Source: Azolla caroliniana (Eukaryota; Polypodiophyta). Taken from it: a stretch of DNA of 64,000 nucleotides. Shown here piece by piece: positions 41,504-51,905 of this stretch. The notes under the pieces are model-generated. The model had not been told where the DNA came from. It did not search any database and worked only from the letters and a program-made list of their open reading frames with translations. Where the stretch lies: contig JBHGNT010000007.1 in NCBI GenBank assembly GCA_043228905.1, positions 8,246,001 to 8,310,000 on the forward strand. The letters run 5' to 3'. The translations under genes were made by a program, and so were the position numbers. Within the stretch, counting starts at the first letter, position 1; each line of letters begins with the position of its first letter.

Positions 41504-42229
41504 TGTCGTAGTGTATTTCGTACACTACGTGAAAAAGTAAAAATAATATAACCGATTTAATTACATATAAATAAATAAAATAAGAATATCAAGATATTTA
41601 TCACGTGCATAGGGCAAGATGTGAACCTTGTACCTCCACATAGCCAAACCTCAACTTTACCATTATGCTACCTTATCTTTAGTGTTCTATAAAAAGATTT
41701 AATAACTATAAGTGCTTTATTTGCGCCTACCTTTATTAAAAGGTAAATCATGCATTTTTAGAGTGCGTGAATATTTTATAGAAAAACGCAAGCAACTAAA
41801 AAGTGACTCATGCACATCTAGCGTGCATGAGCACTATATTTAGCAAATAAAAGCAAGGATTAAGAAAGCATCACATGCACATTTAGTGTGCATGAACATA
41901 TTAGAAAAAAAAAACATGTAGTTATGCTTAGTCTCTCCCATCACTATATAAGGATGGGGAGCACATTGTAGTTTTTGTTGATTATTTTTCTATAATGATC
42001 AATCAATCTAAAATATTCGTGGGATTCACGAATTTGCTAAAATATTTTTCTCTTACTACCTAAATATTGACTAAATATACTAAACTCGTGGGATTCACAA
42101 GATTCTTATCTTATAACTCTTTATACCTATTCTTTACTAGCCTTATTTGTATTTTTCTTTCTCCTAGTCCAAAACCCCGGCGGTTCCCACCCGACTCACG
42201 CAAACGATCCGGAGCCGAAAGGCACGACA
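41504..42229 (+). repeat. 5' LTR of the gag-only element
   Basis: 726 bp. Three imperfect ~36-bp repeats with CATGCA cores lie at ~41748-41785, 41808-41845 and 41868-41902. A TATA box (CTATATAAGG) lies near 41944. On the minus strand near 41630-41670 is a tRNA-like module with a B-box-like GGTTCACATC and an A-box-like TAGCATAATGG. Confidence 0.93.
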
Positions 42230-42232
42230 CAG

Positions 42233-42251
42233 TTGGTGAACCCGACGTGAA
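42233..42251 (+). other. Primer binding site, tRNA-Trp
   Basis: TTGGTGAACCCGACGTGAA, just after the LTR, is complementary to the 3' end of plant tRNA-Trp(CCA) as I remember it. The older Gypsy-3 element has the same site with one change. Confidence 0.75.
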
Positions 42252-42267
42252 GGCGAGTGGCAAGGAG

Positions 42268-44016
42268 ATGGAGAATCAACAAGAGGCAATGAGCATAACG
42301 ATGATGATGATGTTCGAGCGGATGCTACAAGAACAACGAGTGATGTCGGAGATCACGGCGGCAGTAGAGCGGCTTGTGCGACGAAATGGGGAATTCAACG
42401 GAAATGATGTGTCACGCTATCTACGTGACTACAAGGCGGAGATGATACGATGTGGGATACCGGAAGGATTGCAAGTGATATCCTTTAGTCGGGTGGCCTC
42501 GGACGAACTACAAGAGAGAATCCACAAGATACAACAACAAAACTCGACATGGGAGTCCTTTGAAGAAGCTTTACGGGAGGCATATGACTATGAGAGATGG
42601 ACGGGACGAGATCGACGAGAATTCGACGAATGGGTGGCGTCGGAGAAGACTCACCGAAGTGCAACACAAGCATTCCTAGAGTTCGAGCATCGTTTTGCTC
42701 GACTCTCGGAGCGGGAACGACGATTGGTGGGAGAGGATAAAGTCCTAATGTTCGTAAAATCGATCGATCGAAAAGAAAGGATGGACATCGGGATCGAACT
42801 CGAAGACGATGAAGGTACGAATGGTCTTACCGAGGATTGGGCCAAAGTCGAAAGGGTATGCCGGAGACATGATGAGAGGAAGATGAGAATCTTGTCAACG
42901 ACATGGCCGATGAAAGATGGTCGATTGAAGACAAACGATGGAGCTGATATGAAGGCCAAAATACAACATGATGGTGTGACGGAAGAGGGTGTAAAACAAG
43001 CTACCCTCTTGTCTTGCGAAAGAACGACAGTGAAGGATAAGGCCGATAACCCAAGTGTAGAAGAAGATTTCGGAATACAAGTGTCCGAAACATCGGGTGA
43101 AAAAGGGGTAAGCATAATTGATGTTTGCATAATTGATGCAGTGAAAGAGAGCAAGGAGGACTTGATTGAGGAGGTCACCAAGAAAGATGACATCGAATCG
43201 AAGGTGGCTATGGACGAATCAATGGCGGATGGCCATATCGAGACTTCCCCACCACTGATTCTAGAGACTCCGGCGGTTGCGTTCGAAAGGCAACGTGAGA
43301 CCGAAGAGACGGAAGGTGGCGGAGAGAAAACAAAGGTCGAAGCCGATGCGTATGACGGAGAGATAGCCGAGAATATGGCTATGGGTGAAACAATGGAGGA
43401 TGATAATACCGAGGATTCCTACCCACTAATTCTAGAGACTTCGGCGGTTGTGTCTGAGAAGCAACGTGAGACCGGAGAGACGGGAGGTGGCGGCAAGAAA
43501 GGTAAAGTCGGAAGCCAGTTAGGATGGAAGGTGATCCGGACGGGATTCCGATCCGAAAGAAAGCCGAACCGGGTAAAAGAGAATTCGGCCGAAAGACGAA
43601 CCGAAAGAAAGCCGAACCGAAAGGAAGAGAACTCGGCCGAAAGAAGACACAAACGAAAGCCGAACCGGGCGAATGAGGATTCGGTCGAAAGACGACCCAA
43701 AAGAAAGCCGACCCGAAAAGGGGTCGACTTGGTCAAAACCGATCGACCGAGTCTGACTTGGCCGAACGCGAATATGGATGGAAGCCGACCTAGCCGAAAG
43801 CCGATCGGACGAGACCGATCCGGAAAGAAGCTAATCCGACTCAACCGGAGGTTGGACCGGTCGAGGCTGGTGAAAACGAGGAAAGAAAGCCAACCGAAAC
43901 CGAAAGCGATAGATCGAAACCGGGCCGGAAGGGGACCGACTCAATCGAAACCGAACAACCGATTCCGATTCGGCCGAATACGAATCCGATCGGAAGCCGA
44001 TCAAACCGAAAGTTGA
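42268..44016 (+). CDS. Gag-like protein of the gag-only element (582 aa)
   Basis: The first ATG after the primer site (42268) opens 582 codons to a TGA at 44014-44016. The frame is also open upstream into the LTR, but the primer site and leader make 42268 the natural start. Residues ~1-230 match the Gypsy-3 Gag: RNGEFNGNDVSRYLRDYKAEM, WESFEEALREAYDYE, FLEFEHRFARLSERERRLV, LTEDWAKVERVCRRHDERK. Residues ~310-420 contain an acidic direct duplication (PLILETPAVAFERQRETEE and PLILETSAVVSEKQRETGE). Residues ~430-582 are very Arg/Lys-rich with repeats of RKPNR and ENSAERR, suggesting nucleic-acid binding in place of a zinc knuckle, which is absent. It looks intact and possibly expressed. Confidence 0.85.
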   Translation: MENQQEAMSITMMMMFERMLQEQRVMSEITAAVERLVRRNGEFNGNDVSRYLRDYKAEMIRCGIPEGLQVISFSRVASDELQERIHKIQQQNSTWESFEEALREAYDYERWTGRDRREFDEWVASEKTHRSATQAFLEFEHRFARLSERERRLVGEDKVLMFVKSIDRKERMDIGIELEDDEGTNGLTEDWAKVERVCRRHDERKMRILSTTWPMKDGRLKTNDGADMKAKIQHDGVTEEGVKQATLLSCERTTVKDKADNPSVEEDFGIQVSETSGEKGVSIIDVCIIDAVKESKEDLIEEVTKKDDIESKVAMDESMADGHIETSPPLILETPAVAFERQRETEETEGGGEKTKVEADAYDGEIAENMAMGETMEDDNTEDSYPLILETSAVVSEKQRETGETGGGGKKGKVGSQLGWKVIRTGFRSERKPNRVKENSAERRTERKPNRKEENSAERRHKRKPNRANEDSVERRPKRKPTRKGVDLVKTDRPSLTWPNANMDGSRPSRKPIGRDRSGKKLIRLNRRLDRSRLVKTRKESQPKPKAIDRNRAGRGPTQSKPNNRFRFGRIRIRSEADQTES

Positions 44017-44274
44017 TCGGACGAGAGCGATCCGGAAAAAAGTCAAGGTTGATGAAGACAAGAAAGACGCCAGTAAAAGACACTACCACGAATGACAAGG
44101 GCCAAGAATATGACGAGAGAGAACAAAGAATATGGTGGATCGGATGGCGACAATGGTTCGGGTGGAAAGAATGGGTCTACTCAAAATGGAGAGACAAAGT
44201 TGACATAGCGGGACAAACGGAGGATGAAGGGGAGACAACGAGCATCGGCAACTTCGGCACATACCGGAGGATGT

Positions 44275-44294
44275 GCGGGTTCGGAGGGGGCGAG
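44275..44294 (+). other. Polypurine tract of the gag-only element
   Basis: CGGGTTCGGAGGGGGCGAG lies directly before the 3' LTR. 44017-44274 holds only short frames and is probably untranslated. Confidence 0.65.
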
Positions 44295-45021
44295 TGTCGT
44301 AGTGTATTTCGTACACTACGTGAAAAAGTAAAAATAATATAACCGATTTAATTACATATAAATAAATAAAATAAGAATATCAAGATATTTATCACGTGCA
44401 TAGGGCAAGATGTGAACCTTGTACCTCCACGTAGCCAAACCTCAACTTTACCATTATGCTACCTTATCTTTAGTGTTTTATAAAAAGATTTAATAACTAT
44501 AAGTGCTTTATTTGCGCCTACCTTTATTAAAAGGTAAATCATGCATTTTTAGAGTGCGTGAATATTTTATAGAAAAACGCAAGCAACTAAAAAGTGACTC
44601 ATGCACATCTAGCGTGCATGAGCACTATATTTAGCAAATAAAAGCAAGGATTAAGAAAGCATCACATGCACATTTAGTGTGCATGAACATATTAGAAAAA
44701 AAAAAACATGTAGTTATGCTTAGTCTCTCCCATCACTATATAAGGATGGGGAGCACATTGTAGTTTTTGTTGATTATTTTTCTATAATGATCAATCAATC
44801 TAAAATATTCGTGGGATTCACGAATTTGCTAAAATATTTTTCTCTTACTACCTAAATATTGACTAAATATACTAAACTCGTGGGATTCACGAGATTCTTA
44901 TCTTATAACTCTTTATACCTATTCTTTACTAGCCTTATTTGTATTTTTCTTTCTCCTAGTCCAAAACCCCGGCAGTTCCCACCCGACTCACGCAAACGAT
45001 CCGGAGCCGAAAGGCACGACA
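44295..45021 (+). repeat. 3' LTR of the gag-only element
   Basis: 727 bp, the partner of 41504-42229, ending ACGACA before the second GCGT. Confidence 0.93.
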
Positions 45022-45966
45022 GCGTTGACAATCCCATTTTTGGTGCTCCGTGCTATCGCCCCATACGCATCGGTGGATGAAATCACCCTTTTCTCCTTCA
45101 TTGGGCTTTTGTCTACATTGGAGCTTTCACCCTTCTCAAGCTTTGTGAACTTGAGTTGTAGATCCCACATTCCCTTTATCAATTCATCAATCGTAGATTC
45201 TGGCACCTTTCCTTTGCCAACATCCATCCAGGTTCCCAATTCTTGTTTTGGATGTTCTTTGGTTGTTGTCTTTATTCTATTGTCATAGTCATCCACCATC
45301 CTTAGCTCCCTCGTTCTTAGTACTCGACAAGCCTCAAGTACTTTCACCCAATCAGACACCAAACCGGTTGTGCTTGTCCGGTCTTCTAGAAGGATAATGA
45401 TATCTTTTCTAAAAGATTTATCTGCCACTTGGACAAATAAATCCACCTTTGCTGACTGTAATAGTTCTCGATCTTTCACTGAGAGCTCATTATATCTTTT
45501 CTCGAACTCTCTTAGCAACGCTGATACAGAGAGTCCTTTACCCCCTTTCTCAATCCATTTGAGGAAGCTTTTCTTTGACATTCTGGTCCGGTCGTCTAGC
45601 ATATATTCATCAAGTAATGCTTGACGAAACCCGGGCCAATCTTCACGGAAATTTTTCCAATAATTTTGTTACCCTTGCTCGGACATCAAGTGTGCAGACC
45701 CGGTTGATATGCGACACTATTTGTACTTTGGTTGCCCCTCTACTTGCCATCTCGTATTCATAGACCTCGAGGAACCGAGTGATGTCCTCACCATTAAATC
45801 TGCTTATCCTCTCGATGACCCTTTGTATGGCAAGTGTTAACTCACTTTCCATCCAATTCATCGCACTTTCTTGCAACATCCGATTCATCATCGTCATCAT
45901 GAAACTTGCCAACTCTTCATTGAAGCCCTTATTCGCCATCTCTGTGTTGGCACCTTTATCCGCCAT
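45022..45966 (-). pseudogene. Gypsy-3 Gag N-terminal part (old minus element)
   Basis: The ATG at 45964-45966 starts MADKGANTEMANKG, followed by ERISRFNGEDITRFLEVYEYEM. A frameshift near 45640 follows, then MSKKSFLKWIEKGGKGLS, LLREFEKRYNELSVKDREL and GLVSDWVKVLEACRVLR. This is the same Gag family as the nested element. The frame continues across the insertion into 41503-41251. Confidence 0.85.
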
Positions 45967-46036
45967 TTTCTTTGATTTTCCGACCTTCTGTTTGGAAAAT
46001 TTTAACTCCAAAACTCCCCTTGTCAACAACACTTCA

Positions 46037-46056
46037 CGTTGGGTTCACCAAATTTA
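46037..46056 (-). other. Gypsy-3 primer binding site, tRNA-Trp
   Basis: In element sense TTTGGTGAACCCAACGTGAA follows an LTR end ACGACA by four bases. It has one change from the site of the nested element. Confidence 0.7.
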
Positions 46057-46426
46057 TGTCGTAAAGATTGTTGTGGTCTTGTGTCACAACCGCCGGGGTT
46101 CTATGACTTGGGGATGATTGGGATGACAAGGCGTAATTGCAGAAAGCAAGATAGATGCGACGTTGTCGTGAAAAGAAATTTATTTGTAAAACACCACTTA
46201 CAATATTTATTTACCAAAGTTACTTGGCATGCTTGAACTCACAACCTCTGTTTGAGAAGAAAGATTTGAGGTAGACCACTTCAACTTCTTTGATTTCTAT
46301 TTATTTACTCCTCTTTCACTTTCTCTTTATACAGACCAAATTTATATTACAAAATTTGATTACCAAAAGAAATTCATTTCAGAGGATTCGAACTCACAAC
46401 CTTTTGTTTGTCGAGAGGCGTTTATG
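46057..46426 (-). repeat. Gypsy-3 LTR, 3' portion
   Basis: This is the region upstream of the primer site in element sense, ending TTTACGACA. Its start is not visible because the full-length Copia begins at 46432. Two tRNA-like B-box segments (GGTTGTGAGTTCAAGC and GGTTGTGAGTTCGAAT on the minus strand) lie near 46233 and 46388. Confidence 0.6.
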
Positions 46427-46431
46427 ATACA

Positions 46432-46827
46432 TGTTGAGAATCAAGCTCAACTTGGTCTAGTGTGTGAACTCAACTTGAGAGTGAATAGACACTCCAACGG
46501 TCAAGAGTCACCATTATGTCACCAGTTTGTATTCTAGCATTGAGTATGAGTCATAGAATAATATTCTATGACACATAACTTATGAGCTTTCACATTCTCC
46601 ATGCTCCATGAGTCTTGTAGTTAATGAAGAGAGAGGGTGACTATATAAAGCACCCTCCTCTCACCTTGTACAACATTGAGTCTTTCTCCTTTGTTAATAT
46701 ACTTTTACTTTGCGTATTCTCTGTGTCTTACTCCTTGTCTCTCTCACACACACACACTCTCTCTCATACACACACACACAATTCATATCTATTCCGCTGC
46801 ACAGAATCCATCTCTTGATTCTTTACA
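46432..46827 (+). repeat. Copia 5' LTR
   Basis: 396 bp. A TATA box (CTATATAAAG) lies near 46642. CA and CT simple repeats occur near 46745-46790. Confidence 0.93.
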
Positions 46828-46980
46828 TGGTAGCAGAGCGACTTGGTAGCTCGATCTAGCCCATCCACGTGCGCTGTGTCCTACGCCGATGACCAAGAAC
46901 CGGCTCATCGCTATCGTAGCTTCTTTACATAGCTCGCATTCGAAGACAGAAGAAGAAGAAGAAGAAGAAGAATCGACATA

Positions 46981-47886
46981 ATGAATACTCAAAAGGGGAG
47001 CGCTCTCCCTGCTGAGAAGTTGGATTGAAACCACTTCACATCTTGGGAGTACAAGATGCACCAATACCTTGTCGGACAAGGCTATTGGAGCTACATCAAA
47101 GGAGCGCACGAAGACCGACCCATCGAAATGGCTCCTAGATATGCGACATGGGAGCAAGCCGCAAACTACGTGATGTATTTCTTGGGGACATGTGTTCACG
47201 ATCACATGCTCGGGTACATTCGCGAAGCCAAGACATGGAAGGAGGCATGGGAAAATCTACGAAACATTTTCGCGGTGAACACAACCGCAAGAAGGATTTA
47301 ACTCCGCCAAGAGTTGAACAACATTCAACAAAGGGACATGTCCATCATGGCATACACCTTGAAGATCACGGAGCTTTGCGACTCGCTCGGCTCAATAAGC
47401 GTAAATATCGATGATGATGAGATGGTGCAAATATGCCTCGGCGGCCTCGCACCACGGTTCGGCGCAATGCGAACCGCCGTTCTAGCAAGGGAGAAATCTG
47501 CCTCCTTCTTCGAGCTCCAATCAATTCTATTGGTCGAAGAAAACCACGTGCGTACAAGGAGAAATGAATCGGAAGGCCACAAGCTCTACACACACTCGAA
47601 CGGAGGAAGAGGATGCGGACGAGCGAGAGGCCGATTCGGCCAAGGACAAGGCGGACGAGGTCCAACCTACGACAACAACTCCCAATTTCGGCCGAAAAAC
47701 GGAAGGCAACGAGGAACCTTCGCAAGAAGGGGGAGCTTCCACTCCGGCCCGAGCTGTCAAAATGCAACCGAATGCGGATATTGCAGAAAGCTCGGCCACC
47801 ACGAAGAAGAGTGCCGAAAGACGATGTGCGAATCGGCTTCCACAAGCCGAGAACTCACGAATTACGCGCACAATTTAGACTACTAA
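46981..47886 (+). pseudogene. Copia Gag (full-length element)
   Basis: The ATG at 46981 opens GSALPAEKLD, then a TGA near 47028 (LD*NHFTSW). YKMHQYLVGQGYWSYIKG and NLRNIFAVNTTARRI follow, with another stop at 47299, then LNNIQQRDMSIMAYTLKI. The C-terminal part has a Gly/Arg-rich stretch and one canonical zinc knuckle, CGYCRKLGHHEEEC. It ends at a stop after YAHNLDY, next to the protease. Confidence 0.88.
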
Positions 47887-47898
47887 GAGTATAGCGGA

Positions 47899-48600
47899 AT
47901 GTACGGGCACAACTCCGACCACGAAGATCGTGGCGGAATGTATGCATACAATGCAGACCGTGGCGGAATGTTCATGATGAAACATAGAGCGAACTCTATG
48001 TCGGCCTCTACCTCAACTAGTGCCCTCAATCCAGAGGACGTATGGTTTGTTGACTCCAGATCCTCAAACCAGCCCTCATCTCATAAAGAATGGTTTCTCA
48101 AACTTTGAGAGTCGGAGCGACCGGGTTATGTCGAAACCAGAGATGACACTACGCACCCGATTCGGCACATCGGCAATGTTCCGTTTGGCAAAAGAGGTAA
48201 CCAAACATCCATTAAAAATGTCTTGCATGTTCCCACCATCATGAAGAACTTGGTCTCGGTCGGCCAAATGGTTGAGCAAGGGATGCAAGTACGATTCGAC
48301 CAAGAAGGGTGCTTCATTGAAAAAGAGGGCTGAATCATTGCGCGCAGAAGAAGAGAGGGTCGGATGTCCATTCTCGATTCACACGAGATGAAATCCGCCA
48401 TGTTCGCAAAAAGCACGAAATCCGACTCCGACATAGAGCTATGGTACAAGCGAATCGGCCACATCAATCTCAACAAACTCAAAGCAATGAAATTGAAAGG
48501 AGTCGTCGTCGGACTCCCGACATTCAAAGAGAAGGAGATTGAAGGTGTATGCATAGCGTGCCAATTCAGCAAGCAACACTAACACCCATTCCCGAAAGAG
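47899..48600 (+). pseudogene. Copia protease and GAG-pre-integrase (full-length element)
   Basis: VWFVDSRSSNQPSSHKEWF shows the active site changed from DSGAS to DSRSS, so it is inactive. A frameshift follows, then SVGQMVEQGMQVRFDQEGC, then the pre-integrase ELWYKRIGHINLNKLKAM and CIACQFSKQH with a stop before HPF. Confidence 0.85.
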
Positions 48601-49272
48601 CGGACCGTGAGCAAAGGTCTACTTGACGTAGTCCATTCCGACGTATGGCGACCGGCGCAGGCGGCTACATTCGGTGGATGCCGATATTACGTGCTCTTCA
48701 TCGATGACTTCTCTAGGCACACGTGGCTCTATTCGATGCAGCAAAAGAGCGAAGTGTTCGAACACTTCCAAAGGTTTAAAAACAAAGTCGAAAAAGCCAC
48801 TGGTCGTCATGTACGATGCCTTCGATCGGATGGCGGCAATGAGTACTTCTCGGACAATTTCACGGCGTATCACTGAAAGGAAGGAATTTGGCGAGAATTC
48901 ACATGCCGACACACTCCACAACAAAAGGGAGTAGCCGAGCGCAAAAATCGGCACATCCTCGATGTAGCACGGGCCATGATGAACGAGAAGCATATGCCCA
49001 AGTCATATTGGGCCAAAGCTGCAAATACAGTCGTCTACCTAATGAACCGGTGCACAACATCCGGAGTGCACGAGGTCACTCCACACGAAAAATACTTCGG
49101 AAAGAAGCCGGACTTGTCGCACACCCAGATATTCGGCGTGATAGCGTACGTGCACATCCCCGTCGAGAAGCATCAAAAGCTTGACCCGAAGTCGGAAAAA
49201 TGTATCCTCGTGGGATACTCACTAGAGCAAAAGGGGTACAAGTGCTACAACCCCTCAACTCGAAAATCTTGA
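48601..49272 (+). pseudogene. Copia integrase (full-length element)
   Basis: DVVHSDVWRPAQAATFGG, LRSDGGNEYFSDNF and GVAERKNRHILDVARAMM hold the three catalytic acidic residues. A TGA near 48874 (TAYH*KEG) interrupts the core. The C-terminal KCILVGYSLEQKGYKCYNP and a stop near 49270 follow. Confidence 0.9.
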
Positions 49273-49564
49273 ATAAGTCGAGACGTCGTTTTTGACGAGT
49301 CTGCATCCTCGTACGCACCAGAGACAACTTCGACTCCGACTCCGCTCGACCCGGAATTCACCGAACAAGAGATAGAGGATGAAGATCGCCCTATGTGCAT
49401 GTTCAAAGAAAGTCCGATCACGACCCGACTGAGCGGACCACAAGAGCCTTTGAGCGATCAAAGCACATCACGGCCTAGCCCGAAGATGGACAACGGCAAG
49501 GCAAAAATGTTGGAATACGAAGACGATCGCTTCGATGACGATGAGTTGACTCACTCACTCGACA

Positions 49565-50440
49565 GTGAGTTCGGCGGCTTCGATGTACCAATCGGAGCTA
49601 ACAAAGCCCTCATCTCGTGAAAAGAATCCGGGCCGATTCGGCTACAACGACTACATGGCATATCACTATGCCTTTATGATGAAGGTGGTGACAGTACGCG
49701 AGCCGGAAACATTTTCTGAAGCAGCCAAGGATCCGCGATGGATCGAAGCCATGAACGAGGAGATGCAGGCACTACGCAAGAACGAGACGTGGGATCTTGT
49801 TCACACCTCACCACACAAAAAGGCGATCGGATGCAGATGGATTTACAAAGTGAAGTACAACCCTGATGGTTCTGTCAACCGCTACAAAGTGCGACTCGTA
49901 GCGAAAGGCTACGCACAAACGCATGGAGTTGACTATGAAGAGACCTTTGCCCCGGTGGCAAAGATGACGACAGTACGGACCGTAATTGCGCTTGCCACGG
50001 CGAAAGGGTGGCACCTCCATCAAATGGACATCAAGAACGCCTTTCTACAAGGTGAATCAGAAGAGGAGGTGTACATGATACAACCACCCGGCTTCAACTC
50101 GAGCACCTATCCGAAAGTTATATGCCGACTCAAGAAGCCACTCTACGGCCTCAAGCAAGCACCACGTGCCTGGCATTCGAAGATAACGCAATATCTTCAT
50201 CAAATCGACTTCCGTATGTCAAAATTGGACAACTCCCTGTACATACGAAGTGATTCCGCAAGTCCTATCGTCATCATCTTATATGTTGATGACCTAGTCA
50301 TTGGAGGTGAGCATCTCGTCGAAATCAATAAGGTCAAATCCCTCCTTTCCGACAAGTTCGAGATGACGGACATGAAGGAGCTCCACTACTTCCTCAGCAT
50401 CGAGGTAATTCGGACTCCGGCCGGAATCATGATCTCTTAA
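49565..50440 (+). pseudogene. Copia reverse transcriptase (full-length element)
   Basis: A nearly complete RT: RWIYKVKYNPDGSVNRYKVR, AKGYAQTHGVDYEETFAPV, MDIKNAFLQGESEEEVYMI, KKPLYGLKQAPRAWHSK and the catalytic ILYVDDLVIGG. It ends at a stop after GIMIS where relatives have a Gln or Arg codon. The linker upstream (49273-49620) has the usual SRDVVFDESAS and an acidic stretch. Confidence 0.92.
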
Positions 50441-51250
50441 CGACACTACATCCTCAACTTGTTATACAAGTTTGGTATGGCTTAGTGCAAATCCACGGCA
50501 ACCTCGCTCGATCACAATCTCAAACTAGATGCGAACTCAGGCACCAAAGCGTGTGAGCCGACTCAATATCGGCAACTCATCGAGAGTTTCATTTACCTCA
50601 CGATCACTCGACCCGATCTTAGTTATCCGGTTGGTCTCCTTAGTCAATTCATGCAAACACCGCGTGATACTCACTTGGATTGCGCTAAGAGAGTTCTACA
50701 ATACATGAGCGGCACAATGGATTGCGGCATCCTATACAAGATTGCGATGCCAATACGACTCGAGGGGTACATAGACGCTGATTGGGCCGACTACAAAGCC
50801 GATAGAAGATCAACCTCTGGATTTGTTTTTTCCCTCGGCAGCGGAGCAATATCCTGAAGTAGCAAAAAGCAACCAACCATCGCTCTTTCGAGCACAGAGG
50901 CGGAATACAGGGGGCACGGCAGTGGCCGCATGTGAAGCCGTATGGCTCAAAAGGATAGTCAAGGATCTGGGCGTACCCATGAAGGATCTGACTTCCCTTT
51001 ACTACGACAACATGAGTAGTATCTATCTGGCTTGGAACCCGGTGTTCCACGCACGAACAAAGCACATCGAAGTGCACTATCACTTCATCCGAGAGCGCGT
51101 TCTAGCTGGCGATGTCGACCTACAACACATTAGCACCAATCTTCAAACGGCCTACATCTTCACTAAAGCCTTACGAGCCGACAAGCTATGGCAATTTATG
51201 ACCGATCTCGGATTGACGATCCCTAACCTACCAAGCTTGAGGGGGAGTAC
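50441..51250 (+). pseudogene. Copia RNase H (full-length element)
   Basis: TQYRQLIESFIYLTITRPDL, YIDADWADYKADRRSTSGF, SSKKQPTIALSSTEAEYR, then a one-base frameshift into AAVAACEAVWLKRIVKDL, YYDNMSSIYLAWNPVFHART and VHYHFIRERVLAGDVDL. The pol end is followed by TTGAGGGGGAG (51237), the usual Copia tract. Confidence 0.9.
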
Positions 51251-51498
51251 TAAAGACACTACGCAGTAATGCGTGGGTTCCGCAACCGCGCAACGAAGCC
51301 GCGAAGAGCTGATCTACCGCGCAAAGCCGCGAAGAAAGACGCAAGCCGAAGCACAGACTTCGCAACTACGCACAACGCAAGCTGGAGCATGGATTACGCA
51401 AGTCTGCATAAATGCGAGTCGACGCAAACTTCGGAATGCAAGTCGAAGTGAATTTCGGATACCGTCTGAAACCGACCCGACTTGAGCTTCAAGGGGCG
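51251..51498 (+). other. Copia 3' untranslated region, GC-rich
   Basis: About 250 bp of CGCAA/CGCGAAG-like sequence lies between the TTGAGGGGGAG tract and the 3' LTR. A second purine tract (CTTCAAGGGGCG) abuts the LTR. I see no gene here. Confidence 0.7.
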
Positions 51499-51790
51499 TG
51501 TTGAGAATCAAGCTCAACTTGGTCTAGTGTGTGGACTCACCTTGAGAGTGAATAGACACTCCAACAGTCAAGAGTCACCACTTTGTATTCTAGCATTTAG
51601 TATGAGTCATAGAATCATATTCTATGACACATAACTTATGAGCTTTCACATTCCCCATGCTCCATGAGTCTTGTAGTTAATGAAGAGAGAGGGTGACTAT
51701 ATAAAGCACCCTCCTCCCACCTTGTACAACGTTGACTCATTCTCCTTTGTTATATACTTTTACCTTGCGTATTCCTTATGTCTTACTCCT

Positions 51791-51835
<45 letters not shown>

Positions 51836-51900
51836 CACACACACACACACACAGTTCATATCTATTCCGCTACACAGAATCCATCTCTTGATTCTTTACA
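51499..51900 (+). repeat. Copia 3' LTR with CT expansion
   Basis: 402 bp. It differs from the 5' LTR by a (CT)n run of ~19 units near 51794-51831, loss of 11 bp near 51580, and scattered substitutions. Confidence 0.93.
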
Positions 51901-51905
51901 ATACA

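Larger units (their letters stand above)
41504..45021 (+). mobile_element. Young gag-only LTR retrotransposon, 3.5 kb
   Basis: Flanking LTRs are 726 and 727 bp and differ by four substitutions and one base of an A run by eye. LTR ends are TGTCGT...ACGACA. GCGT occurs on both outer flanks (41500-41503 and 45022-45025), and joining the flanks restores the Gypsy-3 gag frame. The primer site matches tRNA-Trp, and a G-rich polypurine tract precedes the 3' LTR. The only coding region is one intact gag-like ORF; protease, RT and integrase are absent. It must move, if it does, with enzymes from another element. Confidence 0.93.
46432..51900 (+). mobile_element. Full-length Copia, decayed
   Basis: The LTRs at 46432-46827 and 51499-51900 start TGTTGAGAATCAAGC and end TTCTTTACA. 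ATACA flanks both ends (46427-46431 and 51901-51905), a clear 5-bp target duplication. The primer site TGGTAGCAGAGC has one change from the initiator tRNA-Met complement. Gag, protease, integrase, RT and RNase H are all present in Copia order, but with about ten stops and at least one frameshift. LTRs differ by a dozen or so changes, an 11-bp indel and a CT expansion. Confidence 0.95.

Noticed and set aside
42651-43193. A 180-codon minus-strand frame, and others at 43419-44098.
   Set aside because: Shadows of the intact gag-like ORF on the plus strand.
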